64,000 bases of DNA from Agrobacterium leguminum (GCF_015704895.1 NZ_JADQWB010000004.1:124001-188000); one strand, 5' to 3'; positions 46,594 to 54,768 are shown, numbered from the stretch's first letter. The notes: generated by a model not told the origin, from the sequence alone. Program-made: numbers and translations.

Positions 46594-47435
46594 TGCGGCT
46601 CCTCCTCTAAAGCCAGCCATTCGGCCATCAGTGCATTGACGGTTTCGGGTGCGGTCAGATTGACCATATGCCGGTGCGCCTCGACGATGCGGGCATAACC
46701 GCGCGGCGTGATCGCCGCCATCTGTTCCGCCATCAGGGGCGTGGAGTTCGGATCGTCCGAACCGGTCAGAAAAAGCGCCGGGCAGGTGACCGAAGGCCAG
46801 CGGTCGGCATAGGTCTCGTCCCCGCCCGCAAAAGCGGTATAGGCGACCGCGTAACCTTCCGGGTCGACCATTTCCAGCCAGCCCCGCGTCAATTCCCGCG
46901 CGTGCCGGCTTTTCAGATCATCGCCGAACCAGCGCAGCAAGGGGCCTTCCTTGTCCACGCCCGTGGTGCGGATCGCCGCCGCACGCGCAAGCACCGCCGC
47001 CTTCGCAACGGGATCGCGGCGATAAACACCGTTCAGATACCCGACACGCGTTATGCGATCTCCAAGCGTCGCGGCTGCCCCGCCGGAAATCAGCGCCCCC
47101 ATGGAATGCCCGGCGACATTGGCGCGCTCTATCCGCATGTCGTCGAGAAACCGGCCGAACCAGCCGACGAAATCCTCAAGAGTGCTGCCGGCCGCAAGAC
47201 GTTCGCTGCCGCCGTGGCCCGGCATATCGACCGCGATGACGCGGTGCGTCCTCGAAAACACCTCGATCTGCGGCGTCCAGGCTTCGAGCCGCATTCCAAC
47301 ACCGTGGATGAGGATCAAGTCCTCGCCCGCGCCGGCTTCGAAATAGGCGGCCCCGCCTCCGGTCGTTTTCCGGGGGAGCGTGGCGGCGCCTGCCTTTGCA
47401 CCATTGACCCGTGAAGTGTCGGCGACCCTTTGCAT
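46590..47435 (-). CDS. Alpha/beta hydrolase
   Basis: 281 aa from ATG 47435 (GAGG upstream). Alpha/beta hydrolase fold: oxyanion segment LILIHGVGMRLEAW, nucleophile Ser in NVAGHSMGALISGG, acid in LTGSDDPNS, catalytic His in VEAHRHMVNL. It would hydrolyse an ester, amide or C-C bond of an intermediate. The combination luciferase-like oxygenase, flavin reductase and alpha/beta hydrolase recalls the RutA/RutF/RutD logic of pyrimidine ring opening, but the sequences do not show that the substrate is a pyrimidine. Confidence 0.88.
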   Translation of the reverse strand: MQRVADTSRVNGAKAGAATLPRKTTGGGAAYFEAGAGEDLILIHGVGMRLEAWTPQIEVFSRTHRVIAVDMPGHGGSERLAAGSTLEDFVGWFGRFLDDMRIERANVAGHSMGALISGGAAATLGDRITRVGYLNGVYRRDPVAKAAVLARAAAIRTTGVDKEGPLLRWFGDDLKSRHARELTRGWLEMVDPEGYAVAYTAFAGGDETYADRWPSVTCPALFLTGSDDPNSTPLMAEQMAAITPRGYARIVEAHRHMVNLTAPETVNALMAEWLALEEEPQ

Positions 47436-47446
47436 TGGCGTTCGCC

Positions 47447-48049
47447 TCAAACGCCGGCCGGATTGGCGACATCCTGGCCGAGATCCTTCAGATCCTGATA
47501 ACGGTCGCCGATGCGGTGGTGCGGCCGGCCGCCAACGGAAGCACCGAGCGCGACCACGATCTCGTCCGCAGCCGGGGCATCGGGAATGGCCGTCTGGATC
47601 GTCAGATAATGCGAACGGCGGCCTTCATCATTCTTGTCCATCAGCGGGATCATGATCGGCGCATTGCCGGGGCCGCGCGTGTTGCAGAAGGCGAGATAGG
47701 ATTTGGCGCCGACCGCCTGACGATAGTGATTGCCGAAGCGCAGCGTATGGATGAGCGCGGAGGCATGTTCGATCTCACCATCCAGCCCCACGACGGCCGC
47801 CTTGCCATAGGCCTCCACCGCCTCGCCGGAACCGACAGCGTCAAGGATCATCTTCGTCAGCAACTCGCCAAGCACCGGCGCGCCTGCGTGAATTTCCGGC
47901 TTCAGATCGGCCACGAAACCTTTGCCCGCCCACGGATTTTTAACGACCGCAATGGCGGCGAACAACTTCAACGGCGCTGCTGCAGCCTTGCCCCCCTCAA
48001 TCAACGTCGTTTCGACCTGCAGCAGGGTCTTGCGGATCTGGATGGACAT
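47447..48049 (-). CDS. DUF1185 (amino acid synthesis family) protein
   Basis: 200 aa, full length for DUF1185: opens IRKTLLQVETTLIEGGK and has the conserved VVKNPWAGKGFVADL, RFGNHYRQAVGAKSYLAFCNTRG and GGRPHHRIGDRYQD blocks. No enzymatic activity is established for the family; the name 'amino acid synthesis' is historical. It is the first gene of the operon, next to the regulated promoter, so it probably acts early on the substrate. Confidence 0.88.
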   Translation of the reverse strand: MSIQIRKTLLQVETTLIEGGKAAAAPLKLFAAIAVVKNPWAGKGFVADLKPEIHAGAPVLGELLTKMILDAVGSGEAVEAYGKAAVVGLDGEIEHASALIHTLRFGNHYRQAVGAKSYLAFCNTRGPGNAPIMIPLMDKNDEGRRSHYLTIQTAIPDAPAADEIVVALGASVGGRPHHRIGDRYQDLKDLGQDVANPAGV

Positions 48050-48076
48050 CAGCGCTCTCTCCGTAAATATGATGGC

Positions 48077-48106
48077 TTATGGTATGCCATAATATATGAC
48101 TGTCAA
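48077..48106 (-). promoter_or_regulatory. Promoter and palindromic operator of the 11-gene operon
   Basis: On the minus strand a consensus -35 TTGACA (48101-48106) is followed after 16 bp by TACCAT (48079-48084) as -10. The perfect palindrome TTATGG-TATG-CCATAA (48077-48092) covers the -10. The operon starts 28 bp downstream of the palindrome. A near copy of the palindrome lies before the GntR/FCD gene at 54.77 kb. Confidence 0.65.
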
Positions 48107-48326
48107 GTACCGTAATCCCACAAGGGCGAGCAGTTGAATTTTGAGGATTGTCGTCGCCGACAAGTCGAGCGCTATGGGCAACCGATTGCACTTGGCAAGC
48201 AACGATTGGAGGCAGGAGAATGAGGCAGATTTGACCGGGGCGCCATCAGCCGGGCTGGATGCGCAAGTGGCCGCCTTATACGGCGATAATGTTCCGGAAG
48301 ATCAGGGCAGCCGAGGCCGGCGGCCT
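48107..48326. other. Noncoding stretch between the 11-gene operon promoter and the HutC-type gene
   Basis: About 220 bp between the promoter and the stop of the upstream regulator gene. I see no convincing gene, terminator or RNA. A short plus-strand frame across it has no recognizable domain. Confidence 0.5.
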
Positions 48327-49067
48327 CTATTCCTGACTTTCAAGCCGATATCGGGAACCCGGATAGAGCAGCCGTACGGACGTGACGGCACGGCTTGACG
48401 ACCAGGTTCTGCGGCGCACAAGAAGGCAGGGCTCGTTTCGGCTGATGGCCATCAATTTGCATTCCCAGGGCTGGGGCGATGCGGCCTCGATGAATTGCTC
48501 GGTCCGCGAAATCGGTGCGGCCGCCGTCAGATAGGCATTCGGGGTAAGCGTATTGAAATCCTGCATCAGATAATCGGGAGCGATCTCCGCATTGACGAAG
48601 CGATCTTCGAGCTGGATCGGCACATCGTCTTCGTGGTGCACGATGATGGAGTGAAAAACCTTCGCTCCCACGGCGATCTCCAGCGCCGTTGCGAGATCGG
48701 GACCGCAAACTTCCGTCTGGGCGAGGATCAGGCTCGGCCGATGCGTCGAACCGCGCTCCTTGATCTCGTCGGCGATGTTGCGCACGCCCATCATGCCGGC
48801 GCTTCGCTTTTTCGGGGCGACAAAGGACCCGCGCCCCTGCACACGAACGATCACCCCCTCGGTTGCCAGCTCCCGCAGCGCGCGGTTTGCCGTCATGCGA
48901 CTGACACCCAGCATGTCGACGATCTCGTTTTCGGAGGGTATCCTGTGGTTGGTCAACCACTCGCCGCTGGCGATCTTTTCCTTGATCTGTTCTTTCACCC
49001 GCTCATACAGCGGCAGGGAGGAGCGATCGCCCGAGACAGGAAACTCGTTTTCGGTGACGGGCAGCAT
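48327..49067 (-). CDS. hutC: HutC-type GntR transcriptional regulator
   Basis: 246 aa from ATG 49067, chosen for AGGAG five bases upstream. N-terminal winged helix (RIPSENEIVDMLGVSRMTANRALRELATEGVI) and a C-terminal UTRA domain (about 95-240). UTRA proteins of the HutC group sense urocanate or related acids. The gene is divergent from the hutXWV-like operon and two near-identical 18-bp inverted repeats lie between them, so it is the likely repressor of that operon. The 11-gene operon on the same strand downstream has its own promoter. Confidence 0.85.
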   Translation of the reverse strand: MLPVTENEFPVSGDRSSLPLYERVKEQIKEKIASGEWLTNHRIPSENEIVDMLGVSRMTANRALRELATEGVIVRVQGRGSFVAPKKRSAGMMGVRNIADEIKERGSTHRPSLILAQTEVCGPDLATALEIAVGAKVFHSIIVHHEDDVPIQLEDRFVNAEIAPDYLMQDFNTLTPNAYLTAAAPISRTEQFIEAASPQPWECKLMAISRNEPCLLVRRRTWSSSRAVTSVRLLYPGSRYRLESQE

Positions 49068-49167
49068 TGAAACTCCTAAAAATCGGGCGACTGCACAAAA
49101 CGCAGCCAGAATCCGCGCAAGCACAAAATTATCACATCCTATCTTGCTTGTCTTTCGCAAATGTGTG

Positions 49168-49185
49168 AAGTTACATATACAACTT
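49168..49185. promoter_or_regulatory. Operator 1 (HutC-type), regulator-proximal
   Basis: Read on the minus strand: AAGTTGTATATGTAACTT. It matches operator 2 at 15 of 18 positions, including the block AAGTTGTATA. TATATG inside it could serve as a weak -10 for the regulator, which would give autoregulation. Confidence 0.6.
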
Positions 49186-49428
49186 GAGGGGAAAATAATG
49201 GCAAGCGAAGACTCGATCTCCAGCGGCCGCAAGTCTCCCGCCGATGGTCGGGGCGATATTCGAATGCCCGCCCAGCGCAACGGCAGGAGCTACCATACCG
49301 ATGCCGAAGCCATGTTTGGTGGCTCGGCCGGGCAATATGCGCTGAAAGACCGCCCTTGCCAGAACCCGCCAACCGCATACGCCTTCGACCCGGCATGGCC
49401 AATGCGCGTGAAGCATATGAATTTCTCA

Positions 49429-49446
49429 AAGTTGTATAGTGAACTT
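49429..49446. promoter_or_regulatory. Operator 2 (HutC-type), transporter-proximal
   Basis: AAGTTGTATAGTGAACTT on the plus strand, about 195 bp before the binding-protein gene. It includes TATAGT, a good -10 hexamer, though no matching -35 was found. Confidence 0.6.
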
Positions 49447-49640
49447 CCGACACACCGCTCCAGGGTGAACATCGAATTCCATATTGATTCGACGAGCGCC
49501 CGGCCGCCGATTTCGACGGGACATGGAATGCACCAATGACCGCCGGGCTCAGGGGTAGACATCTGCCCAGGGCACGCCCGGCCGAAATCACAAAACGCAT
49601 GCCAGCAACTTGCCAATCATCAAACCAAAAGGGGAATGCA

Positions 49641-50678
49641 ATGCTGAATTCAAAGCTGAAAATCGCGCTGGCCACCACCGCGCTCATCATGGGAGCCTAT
49701 GCCGGGTCCGCGAAAGCGGAAGGCTATTGCGCCGCTGGAAAGACCATCACCTTCGCCGGCATCGACTGGGAAAGCGGCGCTTTCATCACCGAAGTCATGA
49801 AGGAAATCCTCTCCAAGGGCTATGATTGCAAGGTCGATTCCATTCCCGGCAACTCCGTAACGCTGGAACAGGCGACCGCCAATAACGACGTGCAGATCTT
49901 CGCTGAAGAATGGATCGGCCGCTCCGACGTCTGGAACAAGGCTGCGGAAGCCGGGCAGGTAACATCGGTCGGCAAGACCTTCGTTGGCGCCGCCGAAGGC
50001 TGGTTCGTACCGGAATATCTGGTCAAGGGCGACCCGGCAAAAGGCATCGAAGCCAAGGCTCCGGACCTGAAGAGCGTCGACCAGCTTTCCGACCCGAAGA
50101 TCGTCGAACTGTTCAAGGATCCGGAAGAGCCGACCAAGGGCCGCTTCCTCAATTGCCCATCGGGCTGGACCTGCGAAGGCGTCAACACCGCCAAGCTGCA
50201 AGCCTACAAGCTGGAAGCAAACTATGTGAACTTCCGCCCCGGCACCGGCACCGCTCTCGACGCCGCAATTGCCGCCGCCTACCTCCAGGGCGAGCCGATG
50301 CTGTTCTATTACTGGAGCCCGACGGCAATCATGGGCAAATACAAGCTCATCCAGTTGCAGGAGCCGGCCTATAGCGACGCCTGCTGGAAGGAACTGACGA
50401 GCGCCGATGGAAAGCGCGACGCCGGTTGCGCCTTCCCCTCCGTCGAGGTGGCCTATGGCGTGAACAGCACCTTTGCGAAGGAAGCGCCGGACATCATCGC
50501 GATCCTTGAAAAGGCGACATTCCCGCTGACCGAGATCAACTCCAGCCTCGCCTACATGACCGACAAGCAGGTCGATGCGACAGCCGCCGCCAAAACCTTC
50601 CTTCAGACCAAGGCCGATATCTGGGGCAGCTGGGTTTCTGCGGAGGCCAAGGCGCGTATCGAAGCCGCCGTCAAGTAA
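49641..50678 (+). CDS. hutX: Betaine-class ABC substrate-binding protein (HutX/ProX-like)
   Basis: 345 aa from ATG 49641 (AAGGGGA upstream) with a signal peptide (LATTALIMGAYAGSAKA). OpuAC-type fold; aromatic residues recur at the positions where this class cages quaternary ammonium groups (IDWESG, EEWIGRSDVW, GWFVPEYL, FYYWSPT). Family knowledge: Sinorhizobium meliloti HutX serves a transporter for histidine and proline betaine. The ligand here may be a betaine such as trimethylated histidine, given the unusual lyase in the operon. Confidence 0.88.
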   Translation: MLNSKLKIALATTALIMGAYAGSAKAEGYCAAGKTITFAGIDWESGAFITEVMKEILSKGYDCKVDSIPGNSVTLEQATANNDVQIFAEEWIGRSDVWNKAAEAGQVTSVGKTFVGAAEGWFVPEYLVKGDPAKGIEAKAPDLKSVDQLSDPKIVELFKDPEEPTKGRFLNCPSGWTCEGVNTAKLQAYKLEANYVNFRPGTGTALDAAIAAAYLQGEPMLFYYWSPTAIMGKYKLIQLQEPAYSDACWKELTSADGKRDAGCAFPSVEVAYGVNSTFAKEAPDIIAILEKATFPLTEINSSLAYMTDKQVDATAAAKTFLQTKADIWGSWVSAEAKARIEAAVK

Positions 50679-50687
50679 ACATCGCAG

Positions 50688-50714
50688 GCGCGCCGGGCTT
50701 CCGGCGCGCATTTT
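50688..50714 (+). terminator. Partial terminator between hutX and hutW
   Basis: GCGCGCCGG / CCGGCGCGC stem with a 4-base loop, followed by ATTTTCCC. It probably reduces transcription into the permease and later genes and so keeps binding protein abundant. Confidence 0.65.
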
Positions 50715-50773
50715 CCCGTCAGGACAGGGGCCGGCTCCCGGACATGGGGTCGGCAGGCGCGAGGACGACACCA

Positions 50774-51631
50774 ATGTTTCCTGAAGTTTTCCATATTTCC
50801 ATCCGAGGCCCGATCAATGAGATCGTGCGTTCGCTGGTGGTGAATTACGGCTCCGTTTTCAAGGCGATCTCGCAGACGATCCTGCAGGCGATCCTCTTCG
50901 TGGAATGGGTGCTGCGCGGTCTGCCGTGGTGGGTCATTTTTCTGGTCTTCCTGGTGCTCGCCTGGTTCGCGGCGAAGAAGATTTCGCTCGTCATCATGGT
51001 GGCGGTGATGCTTTTCATCGTCGGCGCGCTCGGTCTCTGGGACCTGACGATGCAGACGCTGGCGCTGATGCTGATTGCCAGCCTCATCTCCATCGTCATC
51101 GGCGTGCCCATGGGCATCCTGCTTGCCAAAAGCGAATGGGCGCGGCGCATCACCCTGCCGGTGCTCGATGTCATGCAGACCATGCCGAGCTTCGTCTATC
51201 TCATTCCCGCCATCATGCTTTTCGGCCTCGGCAAGGTTCCGGCCGTGCTTGCCACCATCGTTTATGCCGTCCCACCGCTGATCCGCCTGACCGATCTCGG
51301 CATCCGGCAGGTGGACCGCGAAGTGGTGGAGGCGGCAACCGCATTTGGCGGCAGCCCGCGACAAATTCTCTTCGGCGTCGAATTGCCGCTCGCCACGCCC
51401 ACGATCATGGCCGGCCTCAACCAGACGATCATGATGGCGCTCTCCATGGTCGTCGTCGCCTCGATGATCGGCGCGCGCGGTCTCGGTGAGCAGGTGCTGA
51501 ACGGCATCCAGACGCTCGATGTCGGCAAGGGCCTCGAAGCGGGTCTCGGCATCGTTATTCTCGCAATCGTGCTCGATCGTATCACCCAGGGTTTTGGCCG
51601 ATCCAGCCGGAAGGAAATGGGCAATGACTGA
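50774..51631 (+). CDS. hutW: Betaine-class ABC permease (HutW/ProW-like)
   Basis: 285 aa with about six membrane helices; EAA loop VVEAATAFGGSPRQILFGVELPLA near residue 190-215. ATG 50774 has GAGGA 8 bases upstream. It forms the membrane channel with hutV; its end overlaps hutV by eight bases. Confidence 0.9.
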   Translation: MFPEVFHISIRGPINEIVRSLVVNYGSVFKAISQTILQAILFVEWVLRGLPWWVIFLVFLVLAWFAAKKISLVIMVAVMLFIVGALGLWDLTMQTLALMLIASLISIVIGVPMGILLAKSEWARRITLPVLDVMQTMPSFVYLIPAIMLFGLGKVPAVLATIVYAVPPLIRLTDLGIRQVDREVVEAATAFGGSPRQILFGVELPLATPTIMAGLNQTIMMALSMVVVASMIGARGLGEQVLNGIQTLDVGKGLEAGLGIVILAIVLDRITQGFGRSSRKEMGND

Positions 51632-52454
51632 TATCCATATCCGCAACGTGTCCAAGATCTTCGGCGGCAACTGGAAGGCTGCGCTCGCCATGGCGCAGCA
51701 GGGCGCGGAAAAGAGCGACATTCTGGCAAAGACGGGATGTAGCGTCGGTCTCGACAATGTCAGCCTCGATATAGCCGGCGGCCGCATTTTCGTGATCATG
51801 GGCCTCTCCGGTTCCGGCAAGTCGACCCTTGTGCGCCACATCAACCGCCTTATCGAACCGACAAGCGGCGAGATTCTCGTCGGCGACGACAATGTTCTCG
51901 CACTGAAACCGAAGGACCTGCGCGACTTCCGCAACCGGCGCGTCAGCATGGTGTTCCAGAATTTCGGCCTGATGCCGCACCGCACCGTGTTGCAGAACGT
52001 CGTTTATGGCCAGCGCGTGCGCGGGTTGACCAAGGCCGATGCGCGGCCCATCGGCATGAAGTGGATCGAAACCGTCGGCCTTTCTGGCTATGAGGACAAG
52101 TTTCCGCACCAGCTTTCCGGCGGCATGAAGCAGCGCGTCGGTCTGGCCCGCGCGCTGGCCGCCGATACCGACGTCATCCTGATGGACGAGGCCTTTTCGG
52201 CGCTCGATCCGCTGATCCGCGCCGATATGCAGGACCAGTTGCTGCAACTCGAAAAGAACCTGCACAAGACCATCGTTTTCATCACCCACGATCTCGACGA
52301 GGCGCTCCGCATCGGCGCGCAGATCGCGATCCTGAAGGACGGCAAACTGGTGCAGGTGGGAACGCCGGACCAGATCCTCAACAGCCCCGCAAACGACTAT
52401 GTCGCCCGTTTCGTGGAGCGCCGCACGGGTGCGGGAGAAGGCCAGCATGGCTGA
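51624..52454 (+). CDS. hutV: Betaine-class ABC ATPase (HutV/ProV-like)
   Basis: 276 aa: Walker A GLSGSGKST, Q-loop FQNFGLMPH, signature LSGGMKQRVGLARALA, Walker B VILMDEAFSALDP. The two C-terminal CBS domains that give osmotic sensing in ProV/OpuA are absent, so uptake is probably controlled nutritionally rather than by osmolarity. The gene starts inside the hutW end and overlaps the lyase start by eight bases. Confidence 0.92.
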   Translation: MTDIHIRNVSKIFGGNWKAALAMAQQGAEKSDILAKTGCSVGLDNVSLDIAGGRIFVIMGLSGSGKSTLVRHINRLIEPTSGEILVGDDNVLALKPKDLRDFRNRRVSMVFQNFGLMPHRTVLQNVVYGQRVRGLTKADARPIGMKWIETVGLSGYEDKFPHQLSGGMKQRVGLARALAADTDVILMDEAFSALDPLIRADMQDQLLQLEKNLHKTIVFITHDLDEALRIGAQIAILKDGKLVQVGTPDQILNSPANDYVARFVERRTGAGEGQHG

Positions 52455-53955
52455 TACGATCACCATCGATCGTGCCCTCACCTGGCAGGAGATCGCCGCT
52501 GTTGCAGAGGGCGCCACGCTTTCCCTGTCGGATAAAGCGTGGCGGCGCGTTGCCGAAGCCCGCGCCATTGTCGATGCGCTCGTCGAAAAACGGGTGCGCG
52601 GTTACGGCATCAATACGGGTGTCGGCGCACTCTGCGATGTGATCGTCGACATCCCGCAGCAGCAGGCTCTCTCCCGCAATATTATACTCAGCCACTCCTG
52701 CGGCGTCGGAGAACCGCTCGGACGCGAAGAAACGCGCGCCATTATGGCCGCCCAGATCAACAACTTCGCGCATGGTTATTCCGGCGTGCAGGTCAAAACG
52801 GTCGAAGCGCTGCTCGCCCTGCTGAATGGCGATATTCTTCCCCTCATTCCGTCAAAGGGCTCGGTGGGTTACCTCACCCATGCCGCGGCCATAGGGCTGG
52901 TGCTGATCGGCGAAGGCCGGGCCCGCCACGGGGGCGAACTCATCAGCGGCAGGCGGGGGCTCGAAAAGCTCGGCCTCGACCCCATGGTTCTGCAGGCGAA
53001 GGAGGGGCTCAGCCTCGTCAACGGCACACCCTGCGCCACCGGCCTCGCCAGCCTCGCGCTTGCACGCACGACTTCGCTCCTTGACTGGGCCGATGCGGCA
53101 GCGGCAATGAGCTATGAAAACCTTGGTGCGCAGGCCGATCCGTTCGCCGCAGGGCCGCTGGCACTGCGCAGCTCGCCCGGCATCCAGACCGTCGGCGCAA
53201 ACCTGCGCCAGCTTCTGGCGGCAAGCCCGCTTCTTGCCCGGTCGGCCGGATCGCGCACGCAGGATCCGCTAAGCCTGCGCGCCGTGCCGCAGGTGCATGG
53301 CGCCGTTCGCGACAGCGTCGCGCAGATCGCCGACGTCGTAGACCGCGAGCTCGCGAGTGTCACGGACAACCCGGTCGTCGGCGGCACGCCGCAGGCGCCG
53401 GAGGTCCACTCCCAGGCCCATGCCGTCGGTGCGGCGCTCGGGCTTGCCATGGATGGGCTGGCGACGGCCGCAGCGGAACTTGCGGCGATTTCCGAGCGGC
53501 GTATCGACCGGCTCGTCAACCCGCTTGTCAGCGGGCTGCCCGCCTTTCTGGCGGAAAGCGATGGCGTCTGTTCCGGTTTTATGATCATCCAGTACACGGC
53601 CGCAGCGCTTGCCGCGGAAAACCGCCGCCTCGCCGCCCCCGCCAGCCTCGATGGCGGCATCACCTCCGCCTTGCAGGAGGATATACTGACACATGCCACC
53701 GCCGCCGCCGACAAGACGCTTTCGATTATTGGCAATCTGGAAACCATTCTCGCGATCGAGATCATGAGCGCGGCGCAGGCTTACGACATGCAGCCAGACG
53801 AAGGCGGCCGTGCGCCCGGCACCGATACGCTATACCGGCGTGTCCGGATGGCGGCGCCATTTTACCGCGACGACCAGCCGCTCAACGATTTGGTAGCTGC
53901 CGTTCGGGAAATGTTGCAAACCACGCTTGCGGGGATAGGTGCCGACGCAGGCTAG
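52447..53955 (+). CDS. Histidine ammonia-lyase homologue lacking the MIO tripeptide
   Basis: 502 aa, full length for the HAL/PAL family. Most active-site residues are kept (Tyr53, His83 in LSHSCGVG, Asn192 in LVNGT, Arg278, Glu411 in LQEDI) and so is the SERRIDRLVNPLVSGLPAFL helix. But where MIO enzymes read GSVGASGDLAPLAH, this protein reads GSVGYLTHAAAIG (138-150): Ala-Ser-Gly is missing exactly, and the catalytic Tyr of QDPYSLR is Leu275. It cannot make the MIO electrophile. As I recall, ergothionase, which eliminates trimethylamine from ergothioneine, is a HAL homologue without MIO; the betaine-class importer cotranscribed here fits such a substrate. Substrate unproven; a hut-type name would mislead. 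Confidence 0.85.
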   Translation: MADTITIDRALTWQEIAAVAEGATLSLSDKAWRRVAEARAIVDALVEKRVRGYGINTGVGALCDVIVDIPQQQALSRNIILSHSCGVGEPLGREETRAIMAAQINNFAHGYSGVQVKTVEALLALLNGDILPLIPSKGSVGYLTHAAAIGLVLIGEGRARHGGELISGRRGLEKLGLDPMVLQAKEGLSLVNGTPCATGLASLALARTTSLLDWADAAAAMSYENLGAQADPFAAGPLALRSSPGIQTVGANLRQLLAASPLLARSAGSRTQDPLSLRAVPQVHGAVRDSVAQIADVVDRELASVTDNPVVGGTPQAPEVHSQAHAVGAALGLAMDGLATAAAELAAISERRIDRLVNPLVSGLPAFLAESDGVCSGFMIIQYTAAALAAENRRLAAPASLDGGITSALQEDILTHATAAADKTLSIIGNLETILAIEIMSAAQAYDMQPDEGGRAPGTDTLYRRVRMAAPFYRDDQPLNDLVAAVREMLQTTLAGIGADAG

Positions 53956-53997
53956 ATACTGCGTCGGAAATTTTAGCCGCACACGAGGCGGGAGAGG

Positions 53998-54696
53998 TTA
54001 CTCTTTGCCGGTCTTCTGGGCGATGAGAACAGCTTCCGCAATCGCGCTTGCGCTCGCGACATGGTCCAGAGCCGCCTTGTAAGCGGCGTCTCCATCCCCC
54101 TGCCGGATGGCTTCGACGATCTTTTCCATTTGCGCCGGACCTTCGGTATCGCGGCTTTTCGTCTTGATCGTCATCGAACGAAGATGGTTGATCCGCACCG
54201 TCAGCAGGTTGACGACGCCCCAGGCGACATGCCGGTCGATCTTGCTGAACAGCGTCTGATAAAAGGACGAGGTATGCGCCAGAACGCCCGGCATATCCCT
54301 TTCGACATAGCTTTCGCGGATATGACTGAGCGACGCTTCAAGCGCTTCCACGATGGCAGGATCGCGACGTTCCGCACAAAGGCGCGCCGCCATTCCTTCC
54401 AGCGCACCGCGAATTTCATAAATCTGCTTCGCCTCATCGAGATCGAGCATCGCGACCATCGGGCCCTTGTTCGGCAAATTCGCCACCAGCCCCTCGGATT
54501 CCAGATGCCGCAGGACCTCACGGACGATGGTGCGGGAAACGCCGAGCTGGGCGCAGAGATCGCGCTCTACCAGACGGTCGCCCGGGCGGAAATAACCGTT
54601 CACGATGGCGTCACGGACCTTGTCGAGAGCGAGTTCCCTCAGCGTCTTTGTCGGGCGCTCAACGCGAATGGCAGTTCCGTGCGAAGCATCTGTCAT
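53998..54696 (-). CDS. GntR/FCD-family regulator, probable controller of the 11-gene operon
   Basis: 232 aa: winged helix (LVERDLCAQLGVSRTIVREVLRHLESEGLV, about 45-75) and FCD ligand domain (about 90-225). The ATG is preceded by GAGGTG. It is convergent with the lyase gene, 42 bp away. Its upstream region carries TTATGGCGTACCA, the same core as the palindrome at the promoter of the 11-gene operon 6.7 kb away, which suggests control of that operon and of itself. An alternative target is the adjacent lyase or purU. Confidence 0.85.
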   Translation of the reverse strand: MTDASHGTAIRVERPTKTLRELALDKVRDAIVNGYFRPGDRLVERDLCAQLGVSRTIVREVLRHLESEGLVANLPNKGPMVAMLDLDEAKQIYEIRGALEGMAARLCAERRDPAIVEALEASLSHIRESYVERDMPGVLAHTSSFYQTLFSKIDRHVAWGVVNLLTVRINHLRSMTIKTKSRDTEGPAQMEKIVEAIRQGDGDAAYKAALDHVASASAIAEAVLIAQKTGKE

Positions 54697-54768
54697 GGTA
54701 TCACCTCGTTTGACACCTCCCGTTTCATTGCAACGCAGTTACGAACAAAACGGGAAATGGCTTTTGTA

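Larger units (their letters stand above)
49068..49640. promoter_or_regulatory. 573-bp divergent control region with two operators
   Basis: Noncoding as far as I can tell. It contains AAGTT-N8-AACTT at 49168-49185 and again at 49429-49446, described separately. A 113-codon frame beginning at 49198 after GAGGGG spans the second operator and has no recognizable domain or hydrophobic core, so I do not call it. Confidence 0.55.

Noticed and set aside
49198-49539. 113-codon frame in the hutC-hutX region, preceded by GAGGGG
   Set aside because: It spans an operator copy, has no recognizable domain or hydrophobic core, and composition looks noncoding. A conserved orthologue would change this.
52447-53955. 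Ordinary histidine ammonia-lyase (hutH)
   Set aside because: The MIO tripeptide Ala-Ser-Gly is missing and the catalytic Tyr is Leu, so the standard annotation would probably assign the wrong chemistry.
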